Shown piece after piece: positions 8,108 through 17,342 of a DNA stretch of 39,356 bases. The position numbers and the translations under genes are program-made. The stretch is from JAWKTT01 sp041398965. Its GTDB lineage: Bacteria; Planctomycetota; Planctomycetia; Planctomycetales; Planctomycetaceae. The notes under the pieces are model-generated. The model was given only the letters and a program-made list of their open reading frames with translations, did not search any database and was not told the DNA's origin. The first letter of the stretch is position 1. Every line of letters begins with the position of its first letter. The stretch spans positions 1 to 39,356 of the forward strand of contig JAWKTT010000038.1 of assembly GCA_041398965.1 (NCBI GenBank), in the 5' to 3' direction.

Positions 8108-9766
8108 TTACGACTCCCTCGGTTGAAATTCGAGCGGCCCTTTTCCATCTTTGCCACCCGGAGTTAAACAGTACATGCCATATTCTCCAGCACTCGACTT
8201 CTGCTCGAGCTTCTGGTAAACGATGGCCTTTTCGCCATCGGTGACGACGGTGATTGCTCCATAAACGGCGACGCTTCGTTCAATCTTTGTTTCGGTGAGC
8301 GTCTCCTTCATGCCGGCAACGAGGTCCTCATAAGTCGACGACTTCTCGGCAACTGTCTTGAGCTTCTCGAGCAAACTCGCCTTAAACTGCCAGGGCTTGA
8401 CCGGATCGTCTTTTGTTGATCTCGCGAGTTCTGTCGAGAAAATCAGCGGACGGGCATCTCCCTCGGCTCGCGAGTATCGACCAATCGCACCAAGCGTATC
8501 AGACCGCGGATGGGAATGCGGTTCGTCATCACCGCTCGATACGACGGTTGCCGTCGCGTTAATCGCCTGCAGGAACCAAGGGGTGAAATCGCTACTGCCG
8601 TGATGGCACGACTTAGCAATGTCAACCTGAAACACTCGACGAGCCGCTTCGATAAACTTCTCTTTGTCGGCCTCCTTCGGAGGAGACTTCATCCCGGTAT
8701 GATGTTCGAGCAGCAAATGTTCAGACGCGATATTCAGGTCGCCCCCCAGTAACAAACTCACGTTGCCGTATTGCAATCTTAGTACGACAGAGTGACCATT
8801 CTTCGTTTTGCTAATGTTGCTCTCCAGCCATCGCAACATTCTCCGCCCATCGACGACATCCGTGATCGGGCCGAGCACCTGAATGGAAAGCGGCTTCCCT
8901 TCCCCATAACCGGAAAGGTACTTGTCATCGACCGATAACATTCGGAAATCGCCCATTGTTTCGGTGCCGGTTCCCGGGATCACCTCCGGCTCATCTTTCC
9001 CCCAACGCTTGATCTGCTTGTTCCCCTTGAAGGCTTCGTTGATCATCGTGGCGAACTGTTTTCCTCGACCACTTTTGCCAACCCAGTTCTCTTCCTTCGT
9101 GAGGAATGCTTCGAGTTCGGCCTTGCTGGTGATGAGTTGCTCAACCAAACGCACCTTTTTTCCATTGGCCAGCGTGTGATCCTTGCGAGGACCCAGCGGG
9201 AACTTCTTGTCGGCCCACTCCATGAGACCGTTGGTGTAGACCGTTTCGAAGTAGAAATTGGGACGAGCAAAAATCGCTTCGAAACCTTTGTAGTGATCCG
9301 AGTCCGGATGGGAGATAATGGCGGCTTCAAATTTCGTTTTCTTGTCGGTACCAAATCGCCAGTTGAGGAAGTGACACATGTTGTCTTCCTCCCCCGCATC
9401 GATCAGGATATGTTTGCCCGCCGGAGTGGAGATGAAGCAGCCGTCACCCTGGCCGATGTCGACAAAGACCACCTCAAGACAGCGGTTGTCCTGAAGTTCG
9501 TGCTCGCGAATCCAGATCGTTTGGCGCTCTCTGCTGCCACGGCGAAGGCGATTGCAGCCAGCATATTGCCCCTCAACAGTCTGGCCATCGACTTTGACTT
9601 TGTACTTTCCCTGCCGCACACCAGTGTCGTAAACAGCAAAGCCCCAGGGGAGCTCCCTGAACGTCTCTTTGCCATCAGCAGCCACGTAAGATATCGCCCG
9701 TGGATATCCAGCAAATCGCAACTTGTCACCGCCACTCGTGGTGGCAGCCTTCGGTTTCTTCGCCAT
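8108..9766 (-). CDS. Soluble ComEC/Rec2-like metallo-beta-lactamase fold protein
   Basis: 552 residues. After about 95 residues of unknown N-terminal sequence comes a metallo-beta-lactamase domain of the ComEC/Rec2 class. Its motifs are VDIGQGDG at 102-109, LIDAG at 121-125, the metal-binding HPDSDHYKG at 153-161 (HxDxDH), GGDLN at 341-345, HHGSSD at 388-393 and a terminal SHP at about 418-420. The protein lacks ComEC transmembrane helices and a signal peptide, so it should be a soluble hydrolase. The class includes DNA-degrading domains, and stand-alone members also occur in predicted defence and signalling loci. A segment between the HxDxDH and GGDLN motifs (residues 165-330) is longer than usual. 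It heads a two-gene minus-strand unit with the unknown 455-aa protein. The metal hydrolase fold is confident; the substrate is not known. Confidence 0.88.
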   Translation of the reverse strand: MAKKPKAATTSGGDKLRFAGYPRAISYVAADGKETFRELPWGFAVYDTGVRQGKYKVKVDGQTVEGQYAGCNRLRRGSRERQTIWIREHELQDNRCLEVVFVDIGQGDGCFISTPAGKHILIDAGEEDNMCHFLNWRFGTDKKTKFEAAIISHPDSDHYKGFEAIFARPNFYFETVYTNGLMEWADKKFPLGPRKDHTLANGKKVRLVEQLITSKAELEAFLTKEENWVGKSGRGKQFATMINEAFKGNKQIKRWGKDEPEVIPGTGTETMGDFRMLSVDDKYLSGYGEGKPLSIQVLGPITDVVDGRRMLRWLESNISKTKNGHSVVLRLQYGNVSLLLGGDLNIASEHLLLEHHTGMKSPPKEADKEKFIEAARRVFQVDIAKSCHHGSSDFTPWFLQAINATATVVSSGDDEPHSHPRSDTLGAIGRYSRAEGDARPLIFSTELARSTKDDPVKPWQFKASLLEKLKTVAEKSSTYEDLVAGMKETLTETKIERSVAVYGAITVVTDGEKAIVYQKLEQKSSAGEYGMYCLTPGGKDGKGPLEFQPRES

Positions 9767-9993
9767 CTCATTGGTCCCCGCGAATGATGAGTGTTTTCAT
9801 CAAGGTAACGACATGGGACACGATCCGTAAGTGTTCATTTGTATTCCATGAACCTGCGCACTCACGCCATGAGTCGCTGAAATCACAAGACTCTGGCTTG
9901 CAAGGACGTCAGCCAGAGATCGTCTCCCCCGCGCTGGTCCTCCTCGCAGAACACCCCTTCAACTGACAACATCCCCTTCACACTAATCAAGCG
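9767..9993. other. Intergenic region upstream of the metallo-beta-lactamase operon
   Basis: The upstream region of the minus-strand operon. I see no gene or clear promoter. Together with the palindromic repeat that follows, it makes a 363-base gap before the esterase gene. Confidence 0.4.
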
Positions 9994-10137
9994 ACTTAGC
10001 AGTCGGTGGAAAAACTCAGGTCACGCTTTCGGGCCTGACCTGGTGCTGTTTGGTGTCTGGGACAGAATGCGTACGAGTGACTCGTGTCAGGCTGGAAGAG
10101 CTGACGCACGGTCGGTTTTTTCAACCGAGCTACTTAG
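9994..10137. repeat. Dispersed imperfect palindromic repeat, copy 1
   Basis: Starts CTTAGCAGTCGG and ends with a related inverted end (CCGAGCTACTTAG), with inner inverted parts CGGGCCTGACC and GTCAGGCTGGAAGAG. It resembles the elements at 31234-31372 and 35058-35186. Its right end overlaps the stop codon of the esterase gene at 10130-10132. Confidence 0.65.
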
Positions 10138-11176
10138 GGGTCTTCATGAGTTCGAGCATTTCTTCGCCCATTTTCTTGCCGATGCGATTGAACCAAATCG
10201 CACTACCATAGTAGTGATAGGGACGGTCGCTGCCAGTATGTACCCATTCCGGTTCGTTCTGCCAGTTCGGAAACATCGCCTCGGCCTCCTTGTCGACTAA
10301 CAAATCGACCCGGAACGCCTTAACGTTTCCCTGAAACTCGGGCACTTCATTCATCGACAGTTGGGCATCGCGGACTGTTAACATTCCGCCGGTAGCCTCC
10401 TTCGACCCGTTCTGGCCAAGTGCTCCAATCACAAACGGCAAATGAGGAGCGTTGAGGTCCTGACGCACGTCCTTGATGAAATGCCGCATGTTTGACGCGT
10501 ATTCGTCCTGAGCCCCAAACATATCATTGAATCCCTGAAACCATACGAAACCCGCCAACTCGAGCGTCGTCCCTTCCAGTTCCGGAAATAGTGTGGAGTA
10601 GTTCTCTTGCACCTCTTTCACTTCTGCCATCATGTTACGATAGGAGGAACCATATTCTTTCCTGATGTCCTCTAACGTTGGCAGCGGAGCGTCCTTTTTA
10701 TTTTTCTCGTTACTCTGTTTGATACGTTTCTGTGCTTGGTCAAGATCCTTTTGAAGCATCTCCTCCGGAAGCCCAGCAGATGGCGAACGAAAGAGCTTGT
10801 ATAGCGAGTGACCACCCCATGCGGTCTTGATTAACAAGACCGGTTGATCAAAGTGGTCTCCCATGACAGTCCCAAACTCCAGTTCGACCCCCGTGCAGTC
10901 GCGCGACCCATAGCCGACAGTGAGCGGCCCCTTGCGATTCAGAAACTTGATGAATACATCGTCGCGGACAACCCATTTGTCACCCTGGCGGAGATGAGCG
11001 AAGAGTTCGCTGGTCTTCGCGTCGGTCGCCTGATATTCCAATAGCGAGTTGCGAGCCTTTCCCTCCATGTTCGACTGACCGGCGAGAATGAAGACCTTCA
11101 CGGTCTTGTCAGCAGCTTCCACCGACAGGTCTGCAAACAGGAGACCAGCCACGAGAACCGTCAATATGCGAATCAT
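10130..11176 (-). CDS. Secreted sialate O-acetylesterase-like (SASA/CE6) hydrolase
   Basis: 348 residues with a signal peptide (residues 1-22, hydrophobic core then AA-D). The SGNH-type nucleophile motif GQSNMEG lies at 33-39 with Ser35. KTAWGGHSL supplies a Gly-rich oxyanion-type block, and WFQGFND is the conserved Asn block (usually WxQGExD). This places it in the DUF303/sialate O-acetylesterase-like carbohydrate esterases that remove acetyl groups from glycans, common in planctomycetes. An insertion rich in Lys, Glu and Gln (about residues 140-190) is probably helical. The catalytic His is likely in the C-terminal part, near YHYYGSA. The stop codon lies inside a palindromic repeat. The exact sugar substrate cannot be read from the sequence. 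Confidence 0.88.
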   Translation of the reverse strand: MIRILTVLVAGLLFADLSVEAADKTVKVFILAGQSNMEGKARNSLLEYQATDAKTSELFAHLRQGDKWVVRDDVFIKFLNRKGPLTVGYGSRDCTGVELEFGTVMGDHFDQPVLLIKTAWGGHSLYKLFRSPSAGLPEEMLQKDLDQAQKRIKQSNEKNKKDAPLPTLEDIRKEYGSSYRNMMAEVKEVQENYSTLFPELEGTTLELAGFVWFQGFNDMFGAQDEYASNMRHFIKDVRQDLNAPHLPFVIGALGQNGSKEATGGMLTVRDAQLSMNEVPEFQGNVKAFRVDLLVDKEAEAMFPNWQNEPEWVHTGSDRPYHYYGSAIWFNRIGKKMGEEMLELMKTPK

Positions 11177-11240
11177 TTCACACCTTGTGTTTGGTTAGGG
11201 AAGTTGTCCAGATCAACATCGTACGCCCCACCAAGCCAAA

Positions 11241-11402
11241 TCACAACAACGTCGACCATTCAACTGGCTTGCTGTACTTGATAACGACACACTGTTTCTG
11301 GTCAGACTGCTGAACCGCAATCGTGGATTCATTAGCTGCACCGAAAGACAACGCCAGAGTGCAGACAACTAAGATGAGTACTGCTTTCTTCTTGCTATGC
11401 AT
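11241..11402 (-). CDS. Small secreted protein, possible integron cassette gene
   Basis: A 53-residue frame from the ATG at 11402, opening with a good signal-peptide pattern (MHSKKKAVLILVVCTLALSF then GAANES). A GTG at 11432 would add ten residues but lies inside the attC-like site. The start sits 11 bp beyond the R' end of that site, the spacing expected for a cassette gene. No family is recognised, and it may be a truncated remnant. Moderate to low confidence. Confidence 0.4.
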   Translation of the reverse strand: MHSKKKAVLILVVCTLALSFGAANESTIAVQQSDQKQCVVIKYSKPVEWSTLL

Positions 11403-11413
11403 CTGAGATAGTC

Positions 11414-11493
11414 GCATAACAAAGTCGTTCACCGACCCGCTACTTTCCGTTCCCGTGCGACCCGCAACTCCGTGTGCAACGGTCTGTTATCGG
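11414..11493 (-). repeat. attC-like recombination site (minus orientation)
   Basis: On the minus strand the site begins CGATAACAGACCGTTGCAC and ends GTGAACGACTTTGTTATGC. The two arms pair, with one extra G in the left arm (CGTTGCAC against GTGAACG), the asymmetry seen in integron attC sites. The TAA stop of the formylglycine-enzyme-like gene (11487-11489) lies within the R''-like box, as in gene cassettes. Confidence 0.65.
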
Positions 11494-12239
11494 CCACCAG
11501 TACGCATCGGAGATTTTGGAATCAGAACGAACCGACCGGTGATGAGTTCATCGAGACTATCGTCCGAACCGGGATTCCCTTTCGTGACGTGATCACAACC
11601 GCACTCTGGCGCATCTTGCGAGTACATCCAGTCATAACGATAAAACTGCCCAAAAAAGACTCCCGGCAAATCCCCACATTCAATATCGTGATTGTCAAAT
11701 CCTTCTATGCCATATTTGTTTGGACGAAGAGGCTCTCTTGGTCCAGTTGTCGACCCCGCAACATACTTCGGGCATGTCTGATCATAGCCGTTCTTGCAGG
11801 CAAAAGCCCACTCCGCCTGCGTGGGAAGACGATAATCAAAGTCTGGGTCGGCTGCGGAAAGCGCTTTCGCGAAATCGGCAAACCCCTGCCACGAACTTGG
11901 GAGTTGCACTTCAATGCGGTCCTCCCATCGCTCCACAGTCTGTTCGACGAAATTTGTGAATTGACGACCAGACGAGAGTTCTTCTTGCTGCAAGAAGTAT
12001 GACTGCTTTGGATAGGAGTCCTTGTGTTCGGGACGAGATGGGTCCACGGAAACCAGGCGAAACGTCATTCCGAATCGATTCGTAATCTGGGAGGGCGTGA
12101 TCTCGGGTGCGTTGCTCGAACGCGACTCCGACTCGGCTACCGGACTTCCTAATCCACGGTCGACATCGAATTCAGCGGGAGTGCAACCACAACCAGCGAC
12201 TACAGAAACACAGAGAAAAAGCCTGTAATTCCAATTCAT
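11487..12239 (-). CDS. Formylglycine-generating-enzyme-like (SUMF1 fold) lipoprotein
   Basis: 250 residues. The N-terminus is a lipoprotein signal with lipobox VAG-C17, so the protein should be anchored outside the inner membrane. The SUMF1/FGE-sulfatase core is seen in FRLVSVDPS near residue 60, YFLQQEELSSGRQFTNFV and the hallmark YRLPTQAEWAFAC near residue 140. NKYGIEGFDNHDIEC replaces the usual NxxGLxDMxGNVxEW, and the C-terminus ITGRFVLIPK replaces RGFRLV. The substrate-pocket region is shortened and the usual active-site Cys pair is not evident, so a non-catalytic, ligand-binding role is likely. It ends inside an attC-like site, so it appears to be a cassette gene. FGE-like fold confident, activity doubtful. 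Confidence 0.75.
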   Translation of the reverse strand: MNWNYRLFLCVSVVAGCGCTPAEFDVDRGLGSPVAESESRSSNAPEITPSQITNRFGMTFRLVSVDPSRPEHKDSYPKQSYFLQQEELSSGRQFTNFVEQTVERWEDRIEVQLPSSWQGFADFAKALSAADPDFDYRLPTQAEWAFACKNGYDQTCPKYVAGSTTGPREPLRPNKYGIEGFDNHDIECGDLPGVFFGQFYRYDWMYSQDAPECGCDHVTKGNPGSDDSLDELITGRFVLIPKSPMRTGGR

Positions 12240-12313
12240 CTGCCACCATCACCTTTTCAAAATATCGCCCCCGACGACCGGGTGGGGGCCAGTAACTATT
12301 CTACCTGAAAGCA

Positions 12314-12874
12314 TCAGCGAGATAACGGTAGAACTTTGTATGCGCTGCTCCAGAGTCGTTCAGCAAGTTTGTGCGATGCAAAGATATCCATCCATTGGAT
12401 TCCATTGTTTCTGGGTAAGCATGCCGCAACCATCGGCTGATCGCGTGTACTGTCACGTGCGAAGCGAATTGACGACGGTGTGTGAGCGGAACCAAAGTTC
12501 GACACCATTCCAACATCGCAGCATCCGCCCAGTAGCTCTTGGACACGAAATCGCTCCTCGGGAATGAGCATCACAATGGTGCCACGCTCTCCGCTATGAG
12601 CGTTCCAAAGCCGCTCGTGACCCGTGATCGGATCGCCGTCCAGCAATATTTGATGTTTGCCACGAACAGCGGACAGAATGCTCGATGACTGCGAATAAAT
12701 TATTGATTCTCTAGCGATTCCATAAACATAGCACTCTTTGGCCATCTCCAATAGGGGACGCAGCACCTTGCTGTGGCACGGCAGGCTGTCATCGACGACC
12801 ACATCACGCGCTTCGTCTGAAGTGAGAATGCTGACTGTAAAATGCCCATGTTCGCGAACGTGTTTGGGGGCCAT
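12314..12874 (-). CDS. Unknown 186-aa protein, reading frame uncertain in its second half
   Basis: No family recognised. The first 110 residues (to about GTIVMLIPEERF) read as a normal protein on the minus strand. After about 12560 two overlapping frames are both open. One stops at 12314. The other stops at 12301 and reads SYWADAAMLEWCRTLVPL with a helical, more protein-like tail (SRWLRHAYPETMESNGW). A one-base shift near 12555 would join the first half to the second tail. It sits between the membrane-protease-like gene and the formylglycine-enzyme-like gene on the same strand, about 70 bp from each. Either a real 186-residue gene or a frameshifted 190-residue one. Confidence 0.45.
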   Translation of the reverse strand: MAPKHVREHGHFTVSILTSDEARDVVVDDSLPCHSKVLRPLLEMAKECYVYGIARESIIYSQSSSILSAVRGKHQILLDGDPITGHERLWNAHSGERGTIVMLIPEERFRVQELLGGCCDVGMVSNFGSAHTPSSIRFARDSTRDQPMVAACLPRNNGIQWMDIFASHKLAERLWSSAYKVLPLSR

Positions 12875-12944
12875 TGAACTTCACTCACAATTGTTGCTAC
12901 CGCCACAGCACGACCGCGATCTCGCAGCCGCCTTTAGACAACGA

Positions 12945-13505
12945 TCATTCCAATTCGCAGCCGACCGGCGACTTGCGTGCATTACTTTGCTCGTCCGCGG
13001 TTGGCGTTTTATCGCTGTCCATTGGTGTTAGCCCACCCAGTGCGGCAATGCACGATCGACGAAAACCAACATATCCGAACCCGATGGTCAGCAAACAGTA
13101 TAACGAAATCGCGATTGGACTCGCACCATGTTCAAGTAATTTTGGAGTATCGAGGTAGCGGTCGCCAGAGATCCAAGCAGTCGCTATGTACGAACCATTC
13201 GCAAGTACGCAGAAATTCGCAATGAACCACATCCCGTTGCGTTGAATGACCATGGCAACAGCCACTGGGGCGAGAGCGCCAAAAATCAGTCCTGCCCATA
13301 GGGTCACCAACGGGTATGGGTCTGGTTCAAAGATGCTGTAGGGGAGATGCCATGGCAGTAAATCCGCCGATTGCAGCGATCCACCGCAACATGTCCCGCC
13401 GATAATGTGCCCCATTTCGTGCGTAAATGTCATCACTATCCATGACACAACCATCAAGCACAAGAATCGGATCATTCGGATTGCCAGTCGACAGGTTTCT
13501 ATCAT
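12945..13505 (-). CDS. Membrane protein with HExxH zinc-peptidase motif
   Basis: About 186 residues from the ATG at 13505; the frame is open to an ATG at 13604, but the added 33 residues look non-coding. A hydrophobic helix is followed at once by THEMGHIIGG, an HExxH motif placed at the end of a membrane segment as in M50-like and related intramembrane metallopeptidases. A second hydrophobic pair follows (VTLWAGLIFGALAPVAVAMVI) and then another helix (ISLYCLLTIGFGYVGF). The LWAGLIFG block resembles the Gly-rich loop after the first helix of such proteins. The third metal ligand cannot be assigned. It is the first gene of a minus-strand run of three to five accessory genes. Protease activity is inferred from the motif only. 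Confidence 0.65.
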   Translation of the reverse strand: MIETCRLAIRMIRFLCLMVVSWIVMTFTHEMGHIIGGTCCGGSLQSADLLPWHLPYSIFEPDPYPLVTLWAGLIFGALAPVAVAMVIQRNGMWFIANFCVLANGSYIATAWISGDRYLDTPKLLEHGASPIAISLYCLLTIGFGYVGFRRSCIAALGGLTPMDSDKTPTADEQSNARKSPVGCELE

Positions 13506-14071
13506 CCGCTGGTCGGTTGAACGAGCGTAGACCAGGTTGTGCCTGACGTCAACGCCGTGTTCGGCCGCGGCCAGCCCAAAGCTCCCCACAAACGTCATCA
13601 ACATTGAGACAGGCTGACACCATCCAACCGTGCATTACATCCTTCGTCCGGCAGGAGCATGACCTTTTATCTTGTTTGTGACTGCTCTTGGTTTGGGAGA
13701 ACGCGAAATCGGAAGTGTACTTCGGTCTGTCCGAGATTCTGGCCTCGAACCCTCGCGATCTCGGATTAAAAACCCCTTGCTGGTCAGCCACCGCGTTAGG
13801 GGCAGAACGTGGAAGCAACTCACATCGAACCATTGTTGGAAGGAAACCGCACATCGCAGAGCTTGATCCACAGGTGGCCTTGTTTGCGCCGGTCGGGGAC
13901 GGTGGCGATGAGGCGGACGTCGGGTTGTCTCAACGGACTTGTGGTCCCTGTTGTCCGAAAGTTTGATCCAATGCTCTGGCGGGGACGTTGCACCATCGTG
14001 TCGACTCGTTTACGTTTCATGGTGTTTTGATTCGGGGGACTTCCCGTCGCGGGAATCAGGGAGATGGGCTG
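13506..14071. other. Divergent intergenic region with no credible gene
   Basis: 566 bases between the minus-strand membrane-peptidase gene and the plus-strand NTPase gene. Short frames on both strands look non-coding. A stretch at about 13735-13800 resembles a reversed tRNA but does not fold properly. AGGGAG at 14058-14063 is the ribosome binding site of the NTPase gene. Confidence 0.4.
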
Positions 14072-17000
14072 ATGTTTGGAAACTTGGATGACCAATTCAT
14101 TCCTCCGGCTATGGAGCTGCGGAACTTCACGAACAGAGTTTCGGAACAGGCGGCGTTCGATCGGCTGCTCGAACTCGACGGCGGACATGTCGCGCCAGTT
14201 CTGATGTTTTACGGCGTTGGCGGTGCGGGGAAGACGTGGCTGCTGAGGAAACTGAAACAGGGGCTCCCTGCAAACATCCCTGCCGCTTATCTTGATCTGG
14301 ATCGGGCGACCGGCGGTGTCGACTACGCGACCAACTCGGCCCGAGCCCTGGCAGAAATTCGGCGTCAATTGGGGGACCGGGTTGTCTGTCCCCGGTTCGA
14401 TCTTGCTTACACCTGGCTGCGGTTCAAGGAAGGGAACCGCGAAGAACCGCTGTTTCGTGGAGCGGGCTCGCTGGGGAACATCTGGGAGCTTGTGCAGGAA
14501 GTTGGCAGCATTGCAGCGAGCAAATATCCGGTGGCGGGACTGGTCAAGTGGGTCGTCGGCAAGGTGACTTCCCCGGTTGCAACGTGGCTCAAGCAAAGCG
14601 GCATCGGCCAGTGGCTGGAAACGCAACTCGGCGAGGAAGATTTCCTGAACCTCAAGGGGATGGATCCGCAAGGGATTTATCTGGAACTGAATCAACGCCT
14701 GTTGCGCGATCTTAAAGCGAACCTGCCGGAGCAGGAGGGCCACACCGTGCGCGGCGTGGTCTTCATCGATACCGTCGAAGCCATTCGTAGCGAGCGAGAC
14801 AGCGACGCGCAACTCAACCGTCGGCACGAGTGGCTGCAGGAGCTTTATCATCCGCAGTCCGGCCTGCTGGTCGTCATGGCAGGTCGAGACAAGCTCGACT
14901 GGGGAGCCGATCCGAATAGTGACTGGGCGAAGGACTATTACCTCGAACAGCATCTCGTCGGCGGACTCTCCGAGCACGATGCCCGCGAGTTTCTCACGAA
15001 GTGTGGCGTCACACAACCCCCTGTGCAGGAGGCGATCCTGCGGGTTTCGCTCGATGTCGAAACCGCTTCGCAGCAGGACCGGGGGTATCACTGTTTCAGC
15101 CTCGGCTTATGTGCCGATACCTGCTGGACGCTGCGGCAGCGGGGGGAAACGATCGACCCCGACACGTTCGATATGGGACCCGAAGAGACCGCGAAACTGG
15201 CCGCCCGGTTTCTTCGCTCGCTGGGGAGTGATGGAACGTATGCCCAGTGGCTGCACGCGCTGGCCCTCACGCCCCGATTTGACGAAACCGCCGCTCGGGA
15301 AGCGTTCGGTCCGGCGGGGAAGGAACAGGATTTCGCCTGGCAGACCTTGCAGAGTTACAGCTTTCTCAAACCGGCGGAACAGACCGGCTGGTGGACGTTT
15401 CATCTGCGCATGCGGGAAGCCCTCAACGACCTGTGGCAAGCCCGCCACCCGGAGGAGTGTCAGCGACAGCACCAGTGGTGGCAGAAGCACTGGCAACAGC
15501 GTTCTACAGCACCGACCGACGGTCTGGCCGGTCTGGCCTGGTTTCACCAGTGGCAACTCGATCCTAAGTCCGCCCGCCGGGCGTGGCAAGACCTCGCCAA
15601 AGAAGAACTCCGTCGGCTGCGGGTGTTGAATCACGCTGCCCTGCTCCACTGGTGGACCCCCTGCGACCTGACGAGTCGACTCACCGATTCGGACTGCCGT
15701 TGGGAAGCGGCCGCTGCCCTGAACAGTCTCGGCCTCGAGCACTGGAAGTCCCCGCAGGGAAACCGAAACGAAAACCTGCAGCGGGCGATCGACTGTTACA
15801 ACGCCGCCCTGCGGGTCTACACCGAACAGGAGTTCCCGCAGGACTGGGCGATGACGCAGAACAACCTCGGCACCGCGTATCAGAACCTGCCAACGGGGGA
15901 CCGGGGGGCGAACCTGCAGCGGGTGATCGACTGTTACCACGCCGCCCTGCGGGTCTACACCGAACAGGAGTTCCCGCAGGACTGGGCGATGACGCAGAAC
16001 AACCTCGGCACCGCGTACTGCGACCTGCCGACGGGGGACCGGGGGGCGAACCTGCAGCGGGCGATCGACTGTTACACCGCCGCCCTGCGGGTCTACACCG
16101 AACAGGAGTTCCCGCAGGACTGGGCGATGACGCAGAACAACCTCGGCACCGCGTACTGCGACCTGCCGACGGGGGACCGGGGGGCGAACCTGCAGCGGGC
16201 GATCGACTGTTACACCGCCGCCCTGCGGGTCTTACACCGAACAGGAGTTCCCGCAGGACTGGGCGATGACGCAGCACAACCTCGGCACCGCGTACAGCGA
16301 CCTGCCAACGGGGGCCGGGGGCGAACCTGCAGCGGGCGATCGACTGTTACAACGCCGCCCTGCGGGTCACTACCGAAAAGGAGTTCCCGCAGGACTGGGC
16401 GATGACGCAGAACAACCTCGGCACCGCGTACAGCGACCTGCCAACGGGGACCGGGGGCGAACCTGCAGCGGGCGATCGACTGTTACACCGCCGCCCTGCG
16501 GGTCTACACCGAACAGGAGTTCCCGCAGGACTGGGCGATGACGCAGCACAACCTCGGCACCGCGTACAGCGACCTGCCAACGGGGGACCGGGGGGCGAAC
16601 CTGCAGCGGGCGATCGACTGTTACACCGCCGCCCTGCGGGTCTACACCGAACAGGAGTTCCCGCAGGACTGGGCGATGACGCAGCACAACCTCGGCACCG
16701 CGTACAGCGACCTGCCAACGGGGGACCGGGGGGCGAACCTGCAGCGGGCGATCGACTGTTACACCGCCGCCCTGCGGGTGCGTACTGAACAGGAGTTCCC
16801 GCAGGACTGGGCGGCGACGCAGAACAACCTCGGCATCGCGTACTGGAACCTGCCGACGGGGGACCTGGAGGGGAACCTGCAGCGGGCGATCGACTGTTAC
16901 AACGCCGCCCTGCGGGTGCGGACCGAACAGGAGTTCCCGCAGGAGTGGGCGGAAACGACGGCGAACATTGGTTTGGTCGAGTGGACCATTGCCAGGGAGC

Positions 17001-17167
17001 GGACCGACGACTGGCAGGGGCGAGGCTGGGACCGGGAACAGATGTGGGACCGGGCGGAGCAGCATCTGGAGCAGGCAATCACCACGTTCCGGGCGATCGG
17101 CCACGCCCACCAAGTCGAGAAGAGCGAACGCCAACTGGAAGAACTTCGCGCCGAACGTGGAGCGTGA
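14072..17167 (+). CDS. STAND-like P-loop NTPase with TPR repeats, frame disrupted inside the repeats
   Basis: ATG 14072 has AGGGAG eight bases upstream; the frame is open to a TTG at 13988. Residues 48-55 are the Walker A loop GVGGAGKT. Walker B is VVFIDTVEAI near 228-237, followed by LLVVMAGRDKL, a sensor-like strand. The arrangement fits an AP-ATPase/STAND-like switch with only about 45 residues before the P-loop, so no N-terminal effector domain is present. From 15773 the protein becomes 46-residue TPR units (CYxAALRVYTEQEFPQDWA) encoded by nearly identical 138-bp repeats. An extra T near 16232 and losses of two bases near 16315 and near 16446 shift the frame. The net change is -3, so the original frame resumes and runs to the stop at 17167. 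It is either a broken gene, a slippage product or a sequence error in the repeats. Role unknown; possible defence or signalling ATPase. Confidence 0.75.
15773..16920 (+). repeat. Tandem 138-bp coding repeats (TPR units)
   Basis: Copies begin with AACCTGCAGCGGG at 15773, 15911, 16049, 16187, 16324, 16460, 16598, 16736 and 16874. Spacing is 138 bp except 137 and 136 bp at the two defective units. Identity extends through synonymous positions, so the copies are recent or kept alike by gene conversion. Runs of five and six G in each unit are likely slippage sites. Confidence 0.92.
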
Positions 17168-17176
17168 GCCCCGGGC

Positions 17177-17340
17177 TGGTGGGGGGAGGAAGTGGATGTC
17201 AAACCGAAGATGGCGTTTGAGCCAGGCTTTGTCCTTGGGATGTTTGTGTGTGGCGTCGTGATCGACAATCCGATGCAGGTCCAGTACCGGCAGTGTTTCG
17301 GAGTCGATCATCTGGAAGCCAAGTAGGGTCCCTGAATCCA
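17177..17340 (-). pseudogene. IS630-family transposase remnant
   Basis: On the minus strand this reads DLHRIVDHDATHKHPKDKAW followed by LKRHLRFDIHF. It matches the conserved C-terminal catalytic part of IS630/Tc1-type transposases (VDN-x-THKHP-x-VK-x-WL-x-HPRF-x-x-HFTPT), including the second Asp region. Both the N-terminal half and the end with the last Glu are missing. It starts 9 bp after the NTPase stop and abuts a half attC site, so it marks a rearranged junction. Confidence 0.7.
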
Positions 17341-17342
17341 CA

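Noticed and set aside
12240..12300. Possible further attC-like site between two minus-strand genes
   Set aside because: Some pairing (ACTGGCCCCCAC with GTGATGGTGGCAG) but no proper AAC/GTT core boxes.
13735..13800. tRNA-like sequence on the minus strand (TTCGAG loop, TTTTTAATCC anticodon-like part)
   Set aside because: The T-stem has only two pairs and the anticodon stem is poor, so no cloverleaf forms. At best a decayed tRNA fragment.
13820..15091. 423-aa minus-strand frame
   Set aside because: It mirrors the NTPase gene, which has a P-loop, Walker B and a good ribosome binding site on the plus strand.
15773..16920. CRISPR array
   Set aside because: The 138-bp repeats are contiguous and coding, with no spacers.
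16370..17341. 323-aa minus-strand frame over the TPR repeats
   Set aside because: Only its first 55 residues (IS630 remnant) are meaningful; the rest is antisense of the repeats.
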